This document shows positions 1-11,963 of a stretch of 64,000 nt of DNA, in pieces. Each line of letters opens with the position of its first letter. The stretch's first letter is position 1. The position numbers and the translations under genes were made by a program. The DNA is from Hydractinia symbiolongicarpus (Eukaryota > Cnidaria > Hydrozoa > Anthoathecata > Hydractiniidae): NCBI RefSeq assembly GCF_029227915.1, contig NC_079876.1:10850001-10914000 (forward strand), written 5' to 3'. The notes below the pieces were generated by a model. That model was not told the origin of the DNA, did no database searches, and saw nothing but the letters and a program-made list of their open reading frames with translations.

Positions 1-1532
1 AATTTCCTTAAAGAACTAAGAGATCAGCACAACGGATCATTTAGATTTTTTGTTTTTTTGGGAGCGCATAGTGAACGCATAGTTATGTTTCGTTTTGCGT
101 CTTTGACATTATAGCAAATAACAAAGCGGTGATAAAAAATTTAAAAATTAAACGGTAAAGTTCGGTTTTTTGATACTAAAAATTTCACTAGCAACATCTT
201 ACGCACATTTTTTTGCTTTCAACTACTTTCGAAAGAGAATCAATTCACACGACTCATAATTTTGTCTAAGAGCAAAAGGTCAAATATTATTACTCAAACA
301 GCGGAAGTCATGTATTGTCAGGTTTTATGAAGGTATTTCCTACTTGATCAGAAATACATCAGTCCCAAAATCGACATCAACAGAAGCCATATTTGTCGGA
401 CGAGTGTTCATAATTATTTTCCATCTACTTAATATATTGTACACGTCTTTTTTATGATTTGTATGTTAAAAACCACGCAAACAATCCAATTATTTCCAAA
501 AATAAGAAACTAAAGCATTACTTTTTCATCTGATCACTAGTTATTTCAATTTAGTTAGTAATTTATAACATAATTTAAAATTTTACCACCAGAAGTCATG
601 CATATGTTCTACAGATTTCGACGTCGTCGTCATTTCCTATTTAAAAAGAATTACTGTTACTTACATGACCGATGACTGTAATCTTTCTTTTTTAATAAAC
701 AAAGGAAACAAAATTACGACGCGCCCTCGCTATACAATTATTTACAAATTCAGAAAGATTTCGACCATGTTTAAAGTTTTGTAATAGTTGTTTTCAAAAT
801 AATTTACCAGTTTTAACGTTTTTTTTAACCATGCTCATGAGGAAGTTAACTAGCTTTGCTTTAACCATTTAATTTAATCACGTTAACAAGTAATTGCAAT
901 AAAAAGCTGTTTTTGCATGTTGGAAAAATTGCGAAATATTGAGGCATTTTTTATAATAGCCACAAATTGTTCATTTTTATGCAACATCTTATCCTGAACT
1001 GTGTGAAATTTAACAAGGTGTTGCTTAAACGACGCAACTAGAAATGTGATATGCTATATACTATTTCATTTCAGTTTTATTTTAATTCGGTTTCGATTTT
1101 ATTTAGTTCGTGACCCTTTATTTTGCAAAAAATATACTAAAACCATTTTTTATTTTAATGAACGATAAGTTAAGTTTCTAAAACGAGCATTCATCACAGT
1201 TTCTGTACCCGTATTTTAAAAATTAAATACAAAAATGCAGTCAAAGGTATCATTTAAAAAGTAGAAGCAAGTTTTTTCGTAATGTATTACTTCCTTACAA
1301 CATATAACTTTGGCGATAAATGTAGGATTTGTACTTCAGAATTAATGATTCATTTGAAAGGAAAAAGACTCGATGATAATACGAATGTAAAAAAAAATTG
1401 TATTTACTTTTTGGAACTTCTTCATGTTGTGTTAACTCTTTACAGTTGCTGTTGCTTAGAAAGTAATAATATGTTATACAAATACATTGTACCTGTTACC
1501 AACATATTAGTAAATATATGCTCTCTCTATAA

Positions 1533-1614
1533 GACGGGGTGGCCGAGTGGTTAAGGCGATAGATTGCTAATCTATTGGGCTCTGCCCGCGTGGGTTCGAA
1601 TCCCATCCTCGTCG
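1533..1614 (+). tRNA. tRNA-Ser(GCT): tRNA-Ser, anticodon GCT
   Basis: This 82-nt class II tRNA decodes AGC/AGU serine codons. The acceptor stem GACGGGG pairs with CCTCGTC with one G-U pair, and the discriminator base is G at 1614. The anticodon stem ATAGA/TCTAT closes a TTGCTAA loop, giving anticodon GCT. The long variable arm is present, followed by a T arm with the loop core GGTTCGAATCC at 1593-1603. That core is also the Pol III B box; the A box is TGGCCGAGTGG. There is no intron. A T-run terminator lies 8 nt downstream. The copy at 4880 differs by a better-paired acceptor stem. Confidence 0.96.
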
Positions 1615-1621
1615 CACACTG

Positions 1622-1627
1622 TTTTTT
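1622..1627 (+). terminator. Pol III terminator of tRNA-Ser
   Basis: A run of six T residues starts 8 nt after the discriminator base. Animal tRNA genes normally end in four or more T residues on the coding strand. Confidence 0.8.
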
Positions 1628-1709
1628 ACATTGTTATTGTTTCATTTTGCAAATTGTTAGTGAACTGCTGACCATATAACGTTTAAGAAAGAGCACATTT
1701 TGTATGCAA

Positions 1710-3125
1710 ATTTCCTTAAAGAACTAAGAGATCAACACAACGGATCATTTAGATTTTTTGTTCTTTTGGGAGCGCATAGTGAACGCATAGTTATGTTTCG
1801 TTTTGCGTCCTTGACATTATAGTAAATAACAAAGCGGTGATAAAAAATTTAAAAATTAAACGGTAAAGTTCGGCTTTTTGATACTAAAAATTTCACTAGC
1901 AACATCTCACCCACATTTTCTTTGCTGTCAACTACTTTCGAACAAGCATCAATTAACACGACTCATAGTTTTGTCTAAGGGGCAAAAGGTCAAACATTGT
2001 TACTCAAATAGATCACGATCTATAATCCGTCATAGATAAAAACTTACGATGCTGATACGGATGTACCGTTTTTGTATTTATGCAGTTATACATATTCCGT
2101 TATACATATTCAATTTAATTTAGTTTTAGAGCGAATTTTTGCATTCTGTGTAAAGTTTCTGAAAGCTAAATAAAAGTTATTAAACATACTTTCCGGTACA
2201 TAGATCGCATGAAAGGTTGCCAAAAATTGCTCAAGTATCCGCCTTTTTCCGATTTTCGAGTAAAATCCAACAAAATCGGGAAATCGGAATAGTCACATGT
2301 GTAAAACATAGGAAAATGATTCTTCTTGATGAAACAAAGCTGTGTTGTAAGTTTCAAGTTCTAAGGATAACGCTAACAAGAGTTATTATATTTTCGCAGT
2401 TATACAGGTTTCATAGAGATAAATAAATTTTTATGCAACATCTCATCCTGAACTGTGTGAAATTTAACAAGGTGTTGCTTAAACGACGCAACTAGAAATG
2501 TGATATGCTATATACTATTTCATTTCATTTTTATTTTATTTCGGTTTCGATTTTATTTAGTTCATTAATTTTGCAAAAATATACTAACACCATTTTTTAT
2601 TTTAATAAACGATAATTTAAGTTTCTAAAACGAGCATTCATCACAGTTTCTATATCCGTATTTTAAAAATTAAATACAAAAATGCAGTCAAAGGTATCAT
2701 TTAAAAAGTATAAGCAAGTTTTTTCGTAATATATTACTCCCTCACAACATATAACTTTGGCGACAAATGTAGGATTTTTTACTTCACAATCAATGATTCG
2801 TTTAAAAGGAAAAATACTTGCGATGCCGATGTGAAAGTAGCAAATTTTGTATTTAATTGGTGGAACCTATACATAATGTGCTAACTCTTTAAACGCCCTG
2901 TTACTTAGAAAGTCAGAATAAGTTATACATATTGTTATCCACTAATTACCAAGTATATATTCTTTCACTAAGACGAGGTGGCCGGGTGGTTAAGGCGATA
3001 GATTGCTAATTCATTGGGCTCGCACACTCGTCGCACACTATGTTTTACATTGTTATTGTTTTCTTTTGCAAATTGTTAGTGAACTGCTGACCATATAACG
3101 TTTAAGAAAGAGTATATTTTGTATG
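1710..3125 (+). repeat. tRNA-Ser repeat unit 2 (direct copy)
   Basis: This is a second head-to-tail copy of the unit, about 1.4 kb and shorter than unit 1. It lacks most of the unit 1 sequence corresponding to roughly 400-985. In its place is a block at about 2010-2430 that is not present in unit 1. Its tRNA, at 2972, is broken. Confidence 0.75.
2972..3033 (+). pseudogene. tRNA-Ser(GCT) pseudogene lacking the T arm
   Basis: The 5' half is near identical to the intact copies: acceptor GACGAGG, D arm, and the TTGCTAA anticodon loop. Right after TTGGGCTC the sequence jumps to CGCACACTCGTCGC. The variable arm and T arm, including the B box, are therefore gone. The anticodon stem also has a mismatch (TTCAT in place of TCTAT). 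Without the B box it should not be transcribed as a tRNA. Confidence 0.85.
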
Positions 3126-4030
3126 AAATTTTACTTGAAGAACTGAGAGATAAGCTCCTATGACTATTTTTATGTTTAGTTTTTTGGAAAGTGTATAGTT
3201 ATCTTTTGTTTTGGGTTCTTTGCGTTATAGAAAATATCAAAGCGGTGATAAAAAGTTACGAAATTACACGGTAGAGCTTGGCTTTTTAAAACAAAAACTT
3301 TTAAACAATCATCAAATAACGCAGCTCATTACTTCGCCTTAGGGGCAAAAAGGTCAAACAACAGACGTCAGAATTACTTAAATGGCGGAAGTCAGATTCA
3401 CATGCATTGTCAGATTTCTTTGCGTTATTTTGTACTTGATCAGGAAAACATTAGTTCCCAAATCAACACCAACAAAAATATATTTGATGCTTTTACACTT
3501 TCCAAAAAGAAACTCAGAAAAATCATCGATCAAGTCTAAAACAAGTAATTTATCAGGCAAGTGTTCATCATTATCTTCCAATAACTCAATAAAAGCACTT
3601 CCTTTTCATTTTTCAATAGTTTTTCAAATTTCGTCAATAATTTATATGATAAAAGAGATGCCAAATTTCAAAGTTTACTACTAAAAGTAATCACATAGGT
3701 TAATTCTATTATTTCCACATCTTCCTGACAAACACAAAAGCAACTACTTTTTTGGTGAACATTGGTATTTCCCATTGGCTGAATTCGTTGAGATCCGTCG
3801 TCAATAATGTACAAGTACAAATAATACAAGTAACAACGAAAACGTCGACGTGAGATCATTGCACGAACACGATTACTTTTAATGTAATCGCCTCCTACTC
3901 CAAGATAAAAACCACCGTACTCTGTAATAACCGCAGTTGAGGTCCTTATGCTTTTTTTCGGTTAGGAAAACATTTAAAATTGCTACTCAATGACGACTTA
4001 AGCAATTTCTTAAATAATTTAACAGAGTCC
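3060..4030 (+). repeat. Arm of a ~1 kb inverted repeat in the tRNA-Ser cluster
   Basis: This stretch follows the tRNA pseudogene and matches 6430-7445 on the opposite strand. Shared landmarks include a segment reading toward GATCATTGCACGAACACGA near 3855-3875 and its complement at 6590-6605, and the pair of open frames at 3378-3859 and 6601-7205. Those frames are mutually degenerate and are not called as genes. Confidence 0.7.
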
Positions 4031-4866
4031 TAAAAAATCATGTTTCTACATTTTAAATGGATACCTGTGATTGCACCTTTGTATTCCATTTTATACATTA
4101 CCTGTATAAAAACTGTGATAAATGTTCGGCTTATCAACTTACGTTACTGGGCATTAAAACAAAAATGGTTTGAGTATATTCTTGCAAAACCCGGTGGCGC
4201 AAACTAAGTAAAAGTGAAGATGGCAATGGATAGTTTACAGCATATCACATTTCTAGAAGATAGTTTAGCCATATTATTCTACTATGAAGGAAACCGAAAA
4301 AAATGAATGAAAAGGCCTGACATGACCATGCTTATGTCGATTTCCTGGATTTAAACAAGAACAACTGAATATTTTGCAAATATTTTATAAAGTGATTTTG
4401 GAACTAATGTATTTCTGATCAAACAAGAAATACCTCCATAAAATCTGACAAGATATATAAATCTGACTTCCGCCATTTGAGTAATGGTGACGTCCATTGT
4501 TTGACATTTTGCCCCTTAGACGAAGCTATGACTCGTGTTAATTAATGATTGTTCGAAAGTAGCTGACAACAAAGAGAATGTTTGTATGATGTTGCTAGTG
4601 ATATCGAATTTTGAGTTTCAATAATCCGAGCGTTACCGCTGAAGTTTATAACTTTTTATCACCGATTTGTTTCTTACTATAATGTGAGGAACGCAAAACA
4701 AAAAATATGCGTTAACTATGCGTTTCCAAAAAAACTATAAACCCACATGATCATTTGAGCTTATCTCTCAGTTCTTTATGGAAACTTGCTTACAAAATAT
4801 ACGCTTTCTGAAACATTGTATCGTCAACATTCATCAACATTTGACATAAAGAAACAATAACAATGT

Positions 4867-4872
4867 AAAAAA
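4867..4872 (-). terminator. Pol III terminator of inverted tRNA-Ser
   Basis: Six A residues on the plus strand form a T6 run on the coding strand, 7 nt past the 3' end of the tRNA at 4880-4961. Confidence 0.8.
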
Positions 4873-4879
4873 TAGTGTG

Positions 4880-4961
4880 CGACGAGGATGGGATTCGAAC
4901 CCATGCGGGCAGAGCCCAATAGATTAGCAATCTATCGCCTTAACCACTCGGCCACCTCGTC
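4880..4961 (-). tRNA. tRNA-Ser(GCT): tRNA-Ser, anticodon GCT
   Basis: This is the best copy in the cluster. The acceptor stem GACGAGG/CCTCGTC is fully Watson-Crick, the anticodon loop is TTGCTAA (GCT), and the long variable arm and T arm are intact. It is 82 nt long with no intron and is followed by a T6 terminator. Compared with the 1533 copy it has a compensated base in the acceptor stem and one change in the variable arm (GCATGGG for GCGTGGG). Confidence 0.96.
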
Positions 4962-5344
4962 TTTTTAAAATAGCATATATTTAGTAATATGTGCATTACA
5001 GGTACAATGAATAGGTATGACTTATTATTACTTTCTAAGTAACAGCAGTTTAAAGAGTTACCACAATGTGTAGACGTTCGCTAAGTTAAATACAAACACG
5101 TTACATTCGTATCAGCGTCGTAAGATTTCTTATTTTTAAACGGTTCATTGATTGAAAAGTACTAGTCCTATGTTTATCGTCATAGTTGTACCTACGTGGG
5201 AGTGACATAATTCGAAATGTTTTTGCTCCCACATTTAGGTACCTGCGATTGCACCTTTATACCTAATTCTTACATTGCAGTTCCTCAAACTATGAAAATG
5301 TTCGGTTAGCGACCTGGCATACCTGAAACATGCATTAAAATAAA

Positions 5345-6425
5345 CATGTATTGAGTACATTTTGGAAAATTCGGATAGCACAGGTTAAAAAAATGAAACA
5401 AAATCAAAATTAAAATTAAAATGAATAGACGATAGATTACCATATTATTCTGCTGTGAAAAAAAAGCGAAAAAAAATTATAAACAACAAAATGGCCTGGC
5501 ATGACCATGTTGTCAGTTGCGTAGTTCAATAAAGTCACTAAAATCGTTTTCATATGAAGCAAGATGTCGAATTCCTGATTTTTAATCACAATAACTTGCT
5601 AAATTTCCACGATGTTTAGAAAAAGATTTTGCCTGAAAATCGACAATTTGTGGCTATAATAAAAAATGCACCTGTTATTTCGAAATTTTTTAAACATGTA
5701 GGCACGAAGACACCTTCTTTTTGCAAGTACTTATTCTACTTATTCTACGCATGAGCATCGTTTACAATCAACGTTAAAACTTGTAAATTATTTTACAAAT
5801 AATTATTACACAACCTTAGATATGATGGAAGTCTTGCTTAATTTGTGAATAATTGTAGCCCGAGAGCACCTCTTATTTTCTTTGTTTTCATTTTTCAAAA
5901 ACAATTTTTTACTTTCTTAGATCATGCAAGAAACACAATTTTTCTTTTACGTCGGAGATCACGAAGACCCCAATATTTGTACAATATGCACATGTTGATC
6001 TTACCTACATTAAGCACATTTCTATATTTTGGATGTAACCAAAATAGCGTAACTACTAAGACCATTCTGAACATTGTCAACTCAGGTTTGAAAACTTTCA
6101 AAATGCGTGAATCAGATAGTGAGGTTTCCCGATTTCGAAGATTTCTGGAAACAAAGTTTCTTTTCGAATTCTGCACTGCGATTATTGCGTAAATTACGCG
6201 CATGCACTGTTTGAAGCGCGTGTAATATATATTTAGCAGTTAAATACTGTTTTTTCTCTCTCGCAACAAGCTGTTATCGTTAACTTTAGTATTTAAAAAT
6301 TGTTTCCTTTCTTTTATATACTATGTCGAACTCGACAAAACAAGACACCACCTAATCAGTGCAAAGGCAAGAGATAAATGATGACGCAACAAACAACGAT
6401 AGTTCAATGTTTTTATTCTGTCTAA
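5345..6425. repeat. Diverged inner part of the tRNA-Ser cluster
   Basis: This is a mixture of fragments related to other parts of the cluster. About 6110-6225 is an inverted match to 10005-10115, and 6330-6420 is an inverted match to about 9140-9260. The overlapping open frames on both strands at 5845-6203 have no recognisable domain and lie in repeat sequence, so I do not call them genes. Confidence 0.55.
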
Positions 6426-6429
6426 AAAT

Positions 6430-7445
6430 TGTTAAATACGAAATTATGTTCGAAATTGCTTACAAAGTCATTGAGTAGCAATTTCAAAGGCTTTCCTAAC
6501 CGAAAAAAGCATAAGAACCTCTAGTTCGGCTATTACAAAGTACGGTGCTTTTTATCCTGGAGTAGGAGGCGATTGCAATAAAAGCAATCGTCTTCGTGCA
6601 ATGATCTCACGTCGACGTTCTCTTTGTAAACTTTACTTGTATTATTTGTACTTGTACATTATTCATGACGGATCTCGACGAATTCAGCCAACGGGAAATA
6701 CCAATGTTCACCAAAAAGGTAGTTGCTTTAGGTGTTTGTCAAGATGTGAAAATAATAGAATTAACCTATGTGATTACTTTTAGTTGTAAACTTTGAAATT
6801 TGGCATCTCTTATATCATATAAATTATTGTCGAAATTTGAAAAACTAGTGATAAGATAAAAAGGAATTGCTTTCAGCTTTTTTATGTACAATGAATTAAG
6901 TTATTAGAAAATAACGATGAACACTTGCCTGACAAATTATTTGTTTTAGGCTTGATCGATGGTTTTTCTGAGTTTTTTTTAAAAAAAAGGGTAAAACCAT
7001 CAAATATAGTTTTTGTTGATGTTACTTTTGGAACTAATGATTTCCTGGTCAAGTACAAAATACCTTCATAAAATCTGACAATGCATATGAATCTGACTTC
7101 CGCTATTTGAGTTATTGTGACGTCTGTTGTTTGACCTTTTGCCCCAAAGGCGAAGTTATGAGCCGCGTTATTTGATGATTGTTTAAAAGTTTTTTCAAAA
7201 GCCAAGCTTTACCGTTTAATTTCGCAACTTTTTATCACCGCTTTGATATTTACTATAACGCGAAGAACACAAAACAAAAGATAACTATACGCTTTCCAAA
7301 AAACTAAAAATATAAATGGTCATCGGAGCTTATCTCTCAGTTCTTCAAGTAAATTTTCATACAAAATATACTCTTTCTTAAACGATATATGGTCAGCAGT
7401 TCACTAACAATTTGCAAAAGAATACAATAACAATGTAAAACATAG
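6430..7445 (-). repeat. Second arm of the ~1 kb inverted repeat
   Basis: This is the complement of 3060-4030, with matching order and spacing of landmarks. It ends directly at the 3' end of the broken tRNA at 7450. Together the arms enclose about 2.4 kb that includes the intact minus-strand tRNA. Confidence 0.7.
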
Positions 7446-7449
7446 TGTG

Positions 7450-7531
7450 CGACGAGGATGGGATTCGAACCCACGCGGGCAGAGCCCAATAGATTAGCAA
7501 TCTATCGCCTTAACCACTCGGCCACCTCCTA
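7450..7531 (-). pseudogene. tRNA-Ser(GCT) with a replaced 5' acceptor strand
   Basis: The body is identical to the functional copies: D arm, TTGCTAA anticodon loop, variable arm, T arm and CCTCGTC 3' strand. The first acceptor bases are TAGGAGG instead of GACGAGG, so two of seven acceptor pairs fail. The junction fuses the tRNA to sequence that lies about 200 bases upstream in unit 1 (the GATAAATGTAGGATTTGT stretch near 1314-1331), which points to a deletion. Residual transcription is possible because the internal promoter is intact. Confidence 0.85.
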
Positions 7532-8110
7532 CAAATCCTACATTTATCGCCAAAGTTATATGTTGTGAGGGAGTAATATATTACGAAAAAACTTACTTAT
7601 ACTTTTTAAATGATACCTTTAAATGATACCTTTTTAAATTTTTAAAATACGAGTACAGAAACTGTGATGAATGCTCGTTTTAGAAACTTAACTTATCGTT
7701 CATTAAAATAAAAAATGGTTTTAGTATATTTTTGCAAAATTAAGGGTCACGAACTAAATAAAATCGAAACTGAAATAAAATAAAAATGAAATGAAATAGT
7801 ATATAGCATATCACATTTCTAATTGCGTCGTTTAAGCAACACCTTGTTAAATTTCACACAGTTCAGGAAAAGATGTTGCATAAAAATGAACAATTTGTGG
7901 CTATTATAAAAAATGCCTCAATATTTCGCAATTTTTCCAACATGCAAAAACAGCTTTTTATTGCAATTACTTGTTAACGTGATTAAGTTAAATGGTTAAA
8001 GCAAAGCTAGTTAACTTACTCATGAACATCGTTAAAAAACAACGTTAAAACTGGTAAATTATTTTCAAAACAACTATTACAAAGCTTTAGATATGATGGA
8101 AATCTTTCTT
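7532..8110 (-). repeat. Pre-tRNA leader segment, inverted copy
   Basis: This is the complement of the unit 1 leader at about 770-1330. It includes a stretch matching GTGTGAAATTTAACAAGGTG of 1002-1021 and the TTTTAAAAATTAAATAC-type stretch, here with a small internal duplication at 7607-7630. Confidence 0.7.
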
Positions 8111-8579
8111 AATTTGTGGATAATTGTAGGAAAAGAGCGCCTCTTAATTCGTTTTTAGATATTTATCAAAAAAATAAAGTTTTTAGGCTGTGTAAAAACA
8201 ACTAATTATCATTCTGTCCAGCTAGCGAACACCCAGAATAATGACAATTGTCAAAATGCGTAAATCAGATATAGGATTAACCTATGCAACTACTTTTCGT
8301 GATAAACTTTGAAATTTGGCATCTCTTTATAATATACATTAATTCGAATAACTCGTGACAGGACCAAAAAAAAATGGTTTCAGGCTTTTATTTCTAAAAG
8401 AAATTACGATTTTTGGCGTTGTTCTCAACATACAAATCATCAAAACAAAGTTTTGGAAAATAATGATGAGCACTTGTTTGACAAAAAAAAAAGCTTCGCT
8501 TTTTAAAACGAAAAATTTGATTTCACTATCAACATCTAATGCACAATCTCTTTATTGTAAGCATCTCTTAAAAATCATC

Positions 8580-9290
8580 AAATAAAAAGGCTTATAACTT
8601 AGTCTTAGGGGCAAAAGGTCAACCAACGGACGTCACAAATACTCAAATGGCGGAAGTAAAATTCATATGTATGGTCAGATTTTATGGAGGTATTCTGTAC
8701 TTGAGTAGGAATATATTAGTTCCAAAATCACCTTCACCTCGTCTTAGTAAAAGAGTTTATATGTGAACAACCGGTACAATGAATATGTATAACTTTTTAT
8801 TATTTTCTTTTCACATCTTCCTGGCAAACACAAAAAACTACTTTTTGGTGAACATTGGTATTTCGCGCTGGTTGAATTCGTCGAGATCCGTCGTCGTGAA
8901 TAATGTACAAGTAAAAATAATACAAGTAAAGTTTACAACAAAACGTCGATGTGAGATCATTGACCAAAAACGATCACTTTTATTGTAATCGCCTCCTACT
9001 CCAGGATAAAAACCACCGTACTCTGTAATAGCCGAAGTAGAGGTTATTATGCTTTTTTCGGTTAGGAAAACCTTTGAAATTGCTACTCAATGAGGACGTA
9101 AGGAATTACTAACATAATTTCATATTTAGCAATGTGTAGACAGAACAATAAATATTGAACTATCGTTGTTTGTTGCGTCATCCTTCATCTCAAAGATTTG
9201 TTTTGCGAGATGCCTCTTGCTTTTAAATTGATTGGGTGGTGTCTTGTTTCGTCGAGTTCGATGTAGTCTATAAAAGAAAACAATAGTTAA
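8580..9290 (+). repeat. Rearranged tRNA-unit fragments
   Basis: 8590-8734 is post-tRNA flank in plus orientation. At 8735-8743 it meets CACCTCGTC, the complement of a tRNA 5' end, followed by pre-tRNA leader in minus orientation (8744-8800). 8810-9290 then repeats 3710-4020 in the same orientation, extended by the match to 6330-6420. The open frame at 8779-8988 lies in repeated sequence and is not called. Confidence 0.65.
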
Positions 9291-10004
9291 GTGCTAAAGT
9301 TAAGGTGGTTCCCCTAGAAAAAATTATATCGCAGAAGATTGTCTACTTGATTCGTATATAATTAAGACAAAAGTTTCTTTGATTGATTGCCATGGGTACC
9401 CGTTGCTAGGAGAATTATAGGCAGACCTAACCAAATAACTGAATAACATGCTTTTTTCAAGCGAATATTTGGCCGCGTATGTTCCTCACGGGTCACGTGT
9501 ATGGATTGAGTGAAACGCATTTTCGCAAGGATGAATTGTCTTCCAGAGAATTAATGTATGTTTTGGACAAAAAAAAGCTAAAACAGCGCGAAACAAGCAA
9601 TATCTGGACAAAGTAACTGAAAGACAAAACTTTATTTTAACAATAAGTGGTACTAATGACTGCATCATCATGGACATTTTTGACTGGTGGATGGACAAAA
9701 GATGTACGGCAGCACTATTTCGACCTGAAAAGCACCAAATACCTAAGATCTACTTAGGTCTAATTGATGACATGTTTACTTCGAGGGGGTGCATCGTTAA
9801 GACAGCTTTCTGACTGCGTGTGGAACACCACATTTAACATTCAGAACTGTCATATATTGCCTTAGGAGGCCATAAAGTATCATCCAGCTATTACAAAGAA
9901 TTAAACATCGACGGAGGGGCAAGAAAACCGTCTAAACATGCGAAAATGGTTGCTATGGGCTGCTGTTGGTTGGGAAAAGTGCCAGTATTAAACTGCTGAA
10001 TAGA
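9290..10004. other. No recognisable gene
   Basis: There are short open frames only and no domain that I recognise. The sequence is slightly richer in GC than its surroundings and does not match the other tRNA-unit copies by eye. It may be a decayed insertion. Confidence 0.4.
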
Positions 10005-10395
10005 TATTAAACGCGCTTCAAACAGCACATGGGCGCAATTTACGCACTCATGGCAGTGCAGAATCTGAAGAGAAACTTTGTTTCTCGAAATCTTCGAAAT
10101 CGGGAAACATCGCTTCTAAGTAACAGAAAATTCAGTTAACATAATTTTCAGAGGTTTCATAAAATAAATATAAAATTTGTTACATCTTTATCGGCATTGT
10201 AATTTCTCTTGATTAATCCTGATCCCACTGTTTAGATGGATACCTGCGGCTGCACCTTAATATTTTATTCTTACATTACGGTTAAAGAAACTGTGATAAA
10301 TGTTTGGTTTAGTAATCTGACTTACCTGGCATTAAATAGAAATACATTGATTATATTTTCACAAAATTAAGTGGCGCAAACTAAATAAAAATAAA
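10005..10395. repeat. Outer remnants of the tRNA-Ser cluster family
   Basis: 10005-10115 is an inverted match to 6115-6225. 10180-10390 resembles 4030-4220 and 5215-5400, sharing phrases such as GGATACCTGCG, CTTACCTGGCATTAAA and AAGTGGCGCAAACTAA. Confidence 0.55.
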
Positions 10396-10737
10396 ACTTT
10401 TGATTAATTTGAAACCAGAAAAAAGATTAAGAATGTCAAAAGCTGACTTTGCATTGCTTTTGTTAAATGTGACTACATAAATATCTTGGTACAGTAATTG
10501 ATCACACTCTGAATGTTGGTTCACATTTTTATAGCGTGTACAAAAATCTCGTCAAAATTAAGGTTGTTGTGTAAACTCAAGTATTTCTTAAACGAAGAAG
10601 AATTTGGTATTGACAAATAAAAAGACCAGAATGGTAACAATATGGTTATTTAACGCAAAATAAAGGCAAGAGCAGCTAAACATGTTTGAATACATCAGGT
10701 AGTTTGTTACCTAGCATGTTTACAAAAAAATCTCTTC

Positions 10738-10757
10738 ACTCTCTCTCTCTCTCTCTT
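10738..10757. repeat. CT microsatellite
   Basis: About ten uninterrupted CT dinucleotides. Confidence 0.9.
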
Positions 10758-11717
10758 TCCTTTTGCTCATATTATGTAATATTTTAATCATATTCTGTAC
10801 GAATAATTACATTTCTCAATACTCATTTTTTTAAAAGCTAGATCACACAAATGTGGCATTAAAAAGTAGAGTTTGTTAAAGTTTTTTCAAATAGCTATAG
10901 CGCAATGAAGCGCGAGGTTTGCTGGGAGTAAACGGTAATTTATATTCTTTGCGCATGCTTAATGAAATGCCATAAACCAAATACATATGCTGTACCACTC
11001 CTATCTATTCAAGTGGAGAATAGCGCACAGAAAACAGACTTCGAGTGTGTACAAAATATATCGAACAGAAAACATATTACATCTGATACTTATAACTGCA
11101 AACACACAAAACAAAGAAGATTTTGATCATATAACCTGCAAAAAAATAACAGTAAATAAATAACAGCAAGAACATACGTACTAAAAGCATTTCACGGTTT
11201 TTTAATAAGAAATATTTGAAGTTTATTAAAGGCCTTTATTAATTCTAGCTAAAATCTCGACGTTCTTAAGGCTGTTCTAGAGTATAATATTATAAAAAAA
11301 ATCGACGACGGTAGGTGTATAAGAAATGTATCATTTAAAACCCTTTAAAACTCTGTTTCACAATATTCTTATGCTAAAATCAAACGTTCAAAGTTTCAGT
11401 TCGGCATGCAAATATGAGGTGTATTACTTCTTCTTCTCTATGCATAACATTCACAACATTTTAAGACGTTAAAAAGTGTAATAACGTTTTACGAGATAAA
11501 AAAATGTCTAAGATTTTGATGAAAGCTGTATTTAATATTTTGCTTAATTGGTAATTTAGCTGTGAGGAATTGGTGTATTTCTTGTTTACAATATGGTTAT
11601 CACGCCAGTAAAATTATTTTTGTTTCCCTATTCAATTCCACAAATACCATTAGTTTATTCGAAGAAAACCACAATAATTCAAGGCAATAAATCATTGCAA
11701 CGAATGAGGCAAAGTGG

Positions 11718-11963
11718 ATGATAGACCTGGAAGTAGCACCTTGTTTTAACGACACATCTGCGCCATGTGCGTGCAAGCAAGTAAGACATCGAATTGTACA
11801 TTGGGAATATGTGTGTGATAAACAGCAAAACTCGAAGTTAGAAAAAGATCTTGTTGGATTGCATTGTAAACAAGTGAAGATTATATTTCCAATACTCGGC
11901 GTAGATGTACGTAGTAATTGTGAATTACGTTGCAAAAACACGGATTGTAGCTTTGAAAGATAA
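11718..11963 (+). CDS. Small cysteine-containing open frame, unknown
   Basis: This 81-codon frame starts at ATG and encodes eight cysteines in clusters (PCFND, PCACK, YVCDK, LHCKQ, NCELRC, DCSF). It has no signal peptide, so if real it would more likely be a terminal exon than a whole gene. I found no good splice acceptor upstream within the open stretch, and an overlapping 127-codon frame runs on the opposite strand. A possible ATTAAA polyadenylation signal lies near 12081. I do not recognise the protein, and chance is the likelier explanation. Confidence 0.2.
   Translation: MIDLEVAPCFNDTSAPCACKQVRHRIVHWEYVCDKQQNSKLEKDLVGLHCKQVKIIFPILGVDVRSNCELRCKNTDCSFER

Larger units (their letters stand above)
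1..1709 (+). repeat. tRNA-Ser repeat unit 1 (direct copy)
   Basis: This is the first full copy of a dispersed unit. Its opening ~210 bases recur at 1710-1915, and the segment from about 985 to the tRNA recurs at 2432-2971. The copies differ by scattered substitutions and small indels. The unit holds one intact tRNA-Ser at 1533. The short open frames inside it, such as the one at 1282-1554 that runs into the tRNA, recur only as broken versions in the other copies, so I do not treat them as genes. The unit may begin before the window. Confidence 0.8.
4380..5340 (-). repeat. tRNA-Ser repeat unit, inverted copy 1
   Basis: This is a reverse-oriented copy. 4380-4800 is the complement of the post-tRNA flank seen at 1-400 and 1710-2010, then the tRNA lies at 4880-4961, and 4962-5340 corresponds to the pre-tRNA leader. 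It is more diverged from units 1 and 2 than they are from each other. Confidence 0.7.

Noticed and set aside
5845-6203. Overlapping 115- and 93-codon frames on both strands.
   Set aside because: They lie in repeat-derived sequence; the inverted relative at 10005-10115 does not keep either frame open.
9486-10004. Possible transposase relic in slightly GC-richer sequence.
   Set aside because: Short frames in several phases gave no motif that I could name.
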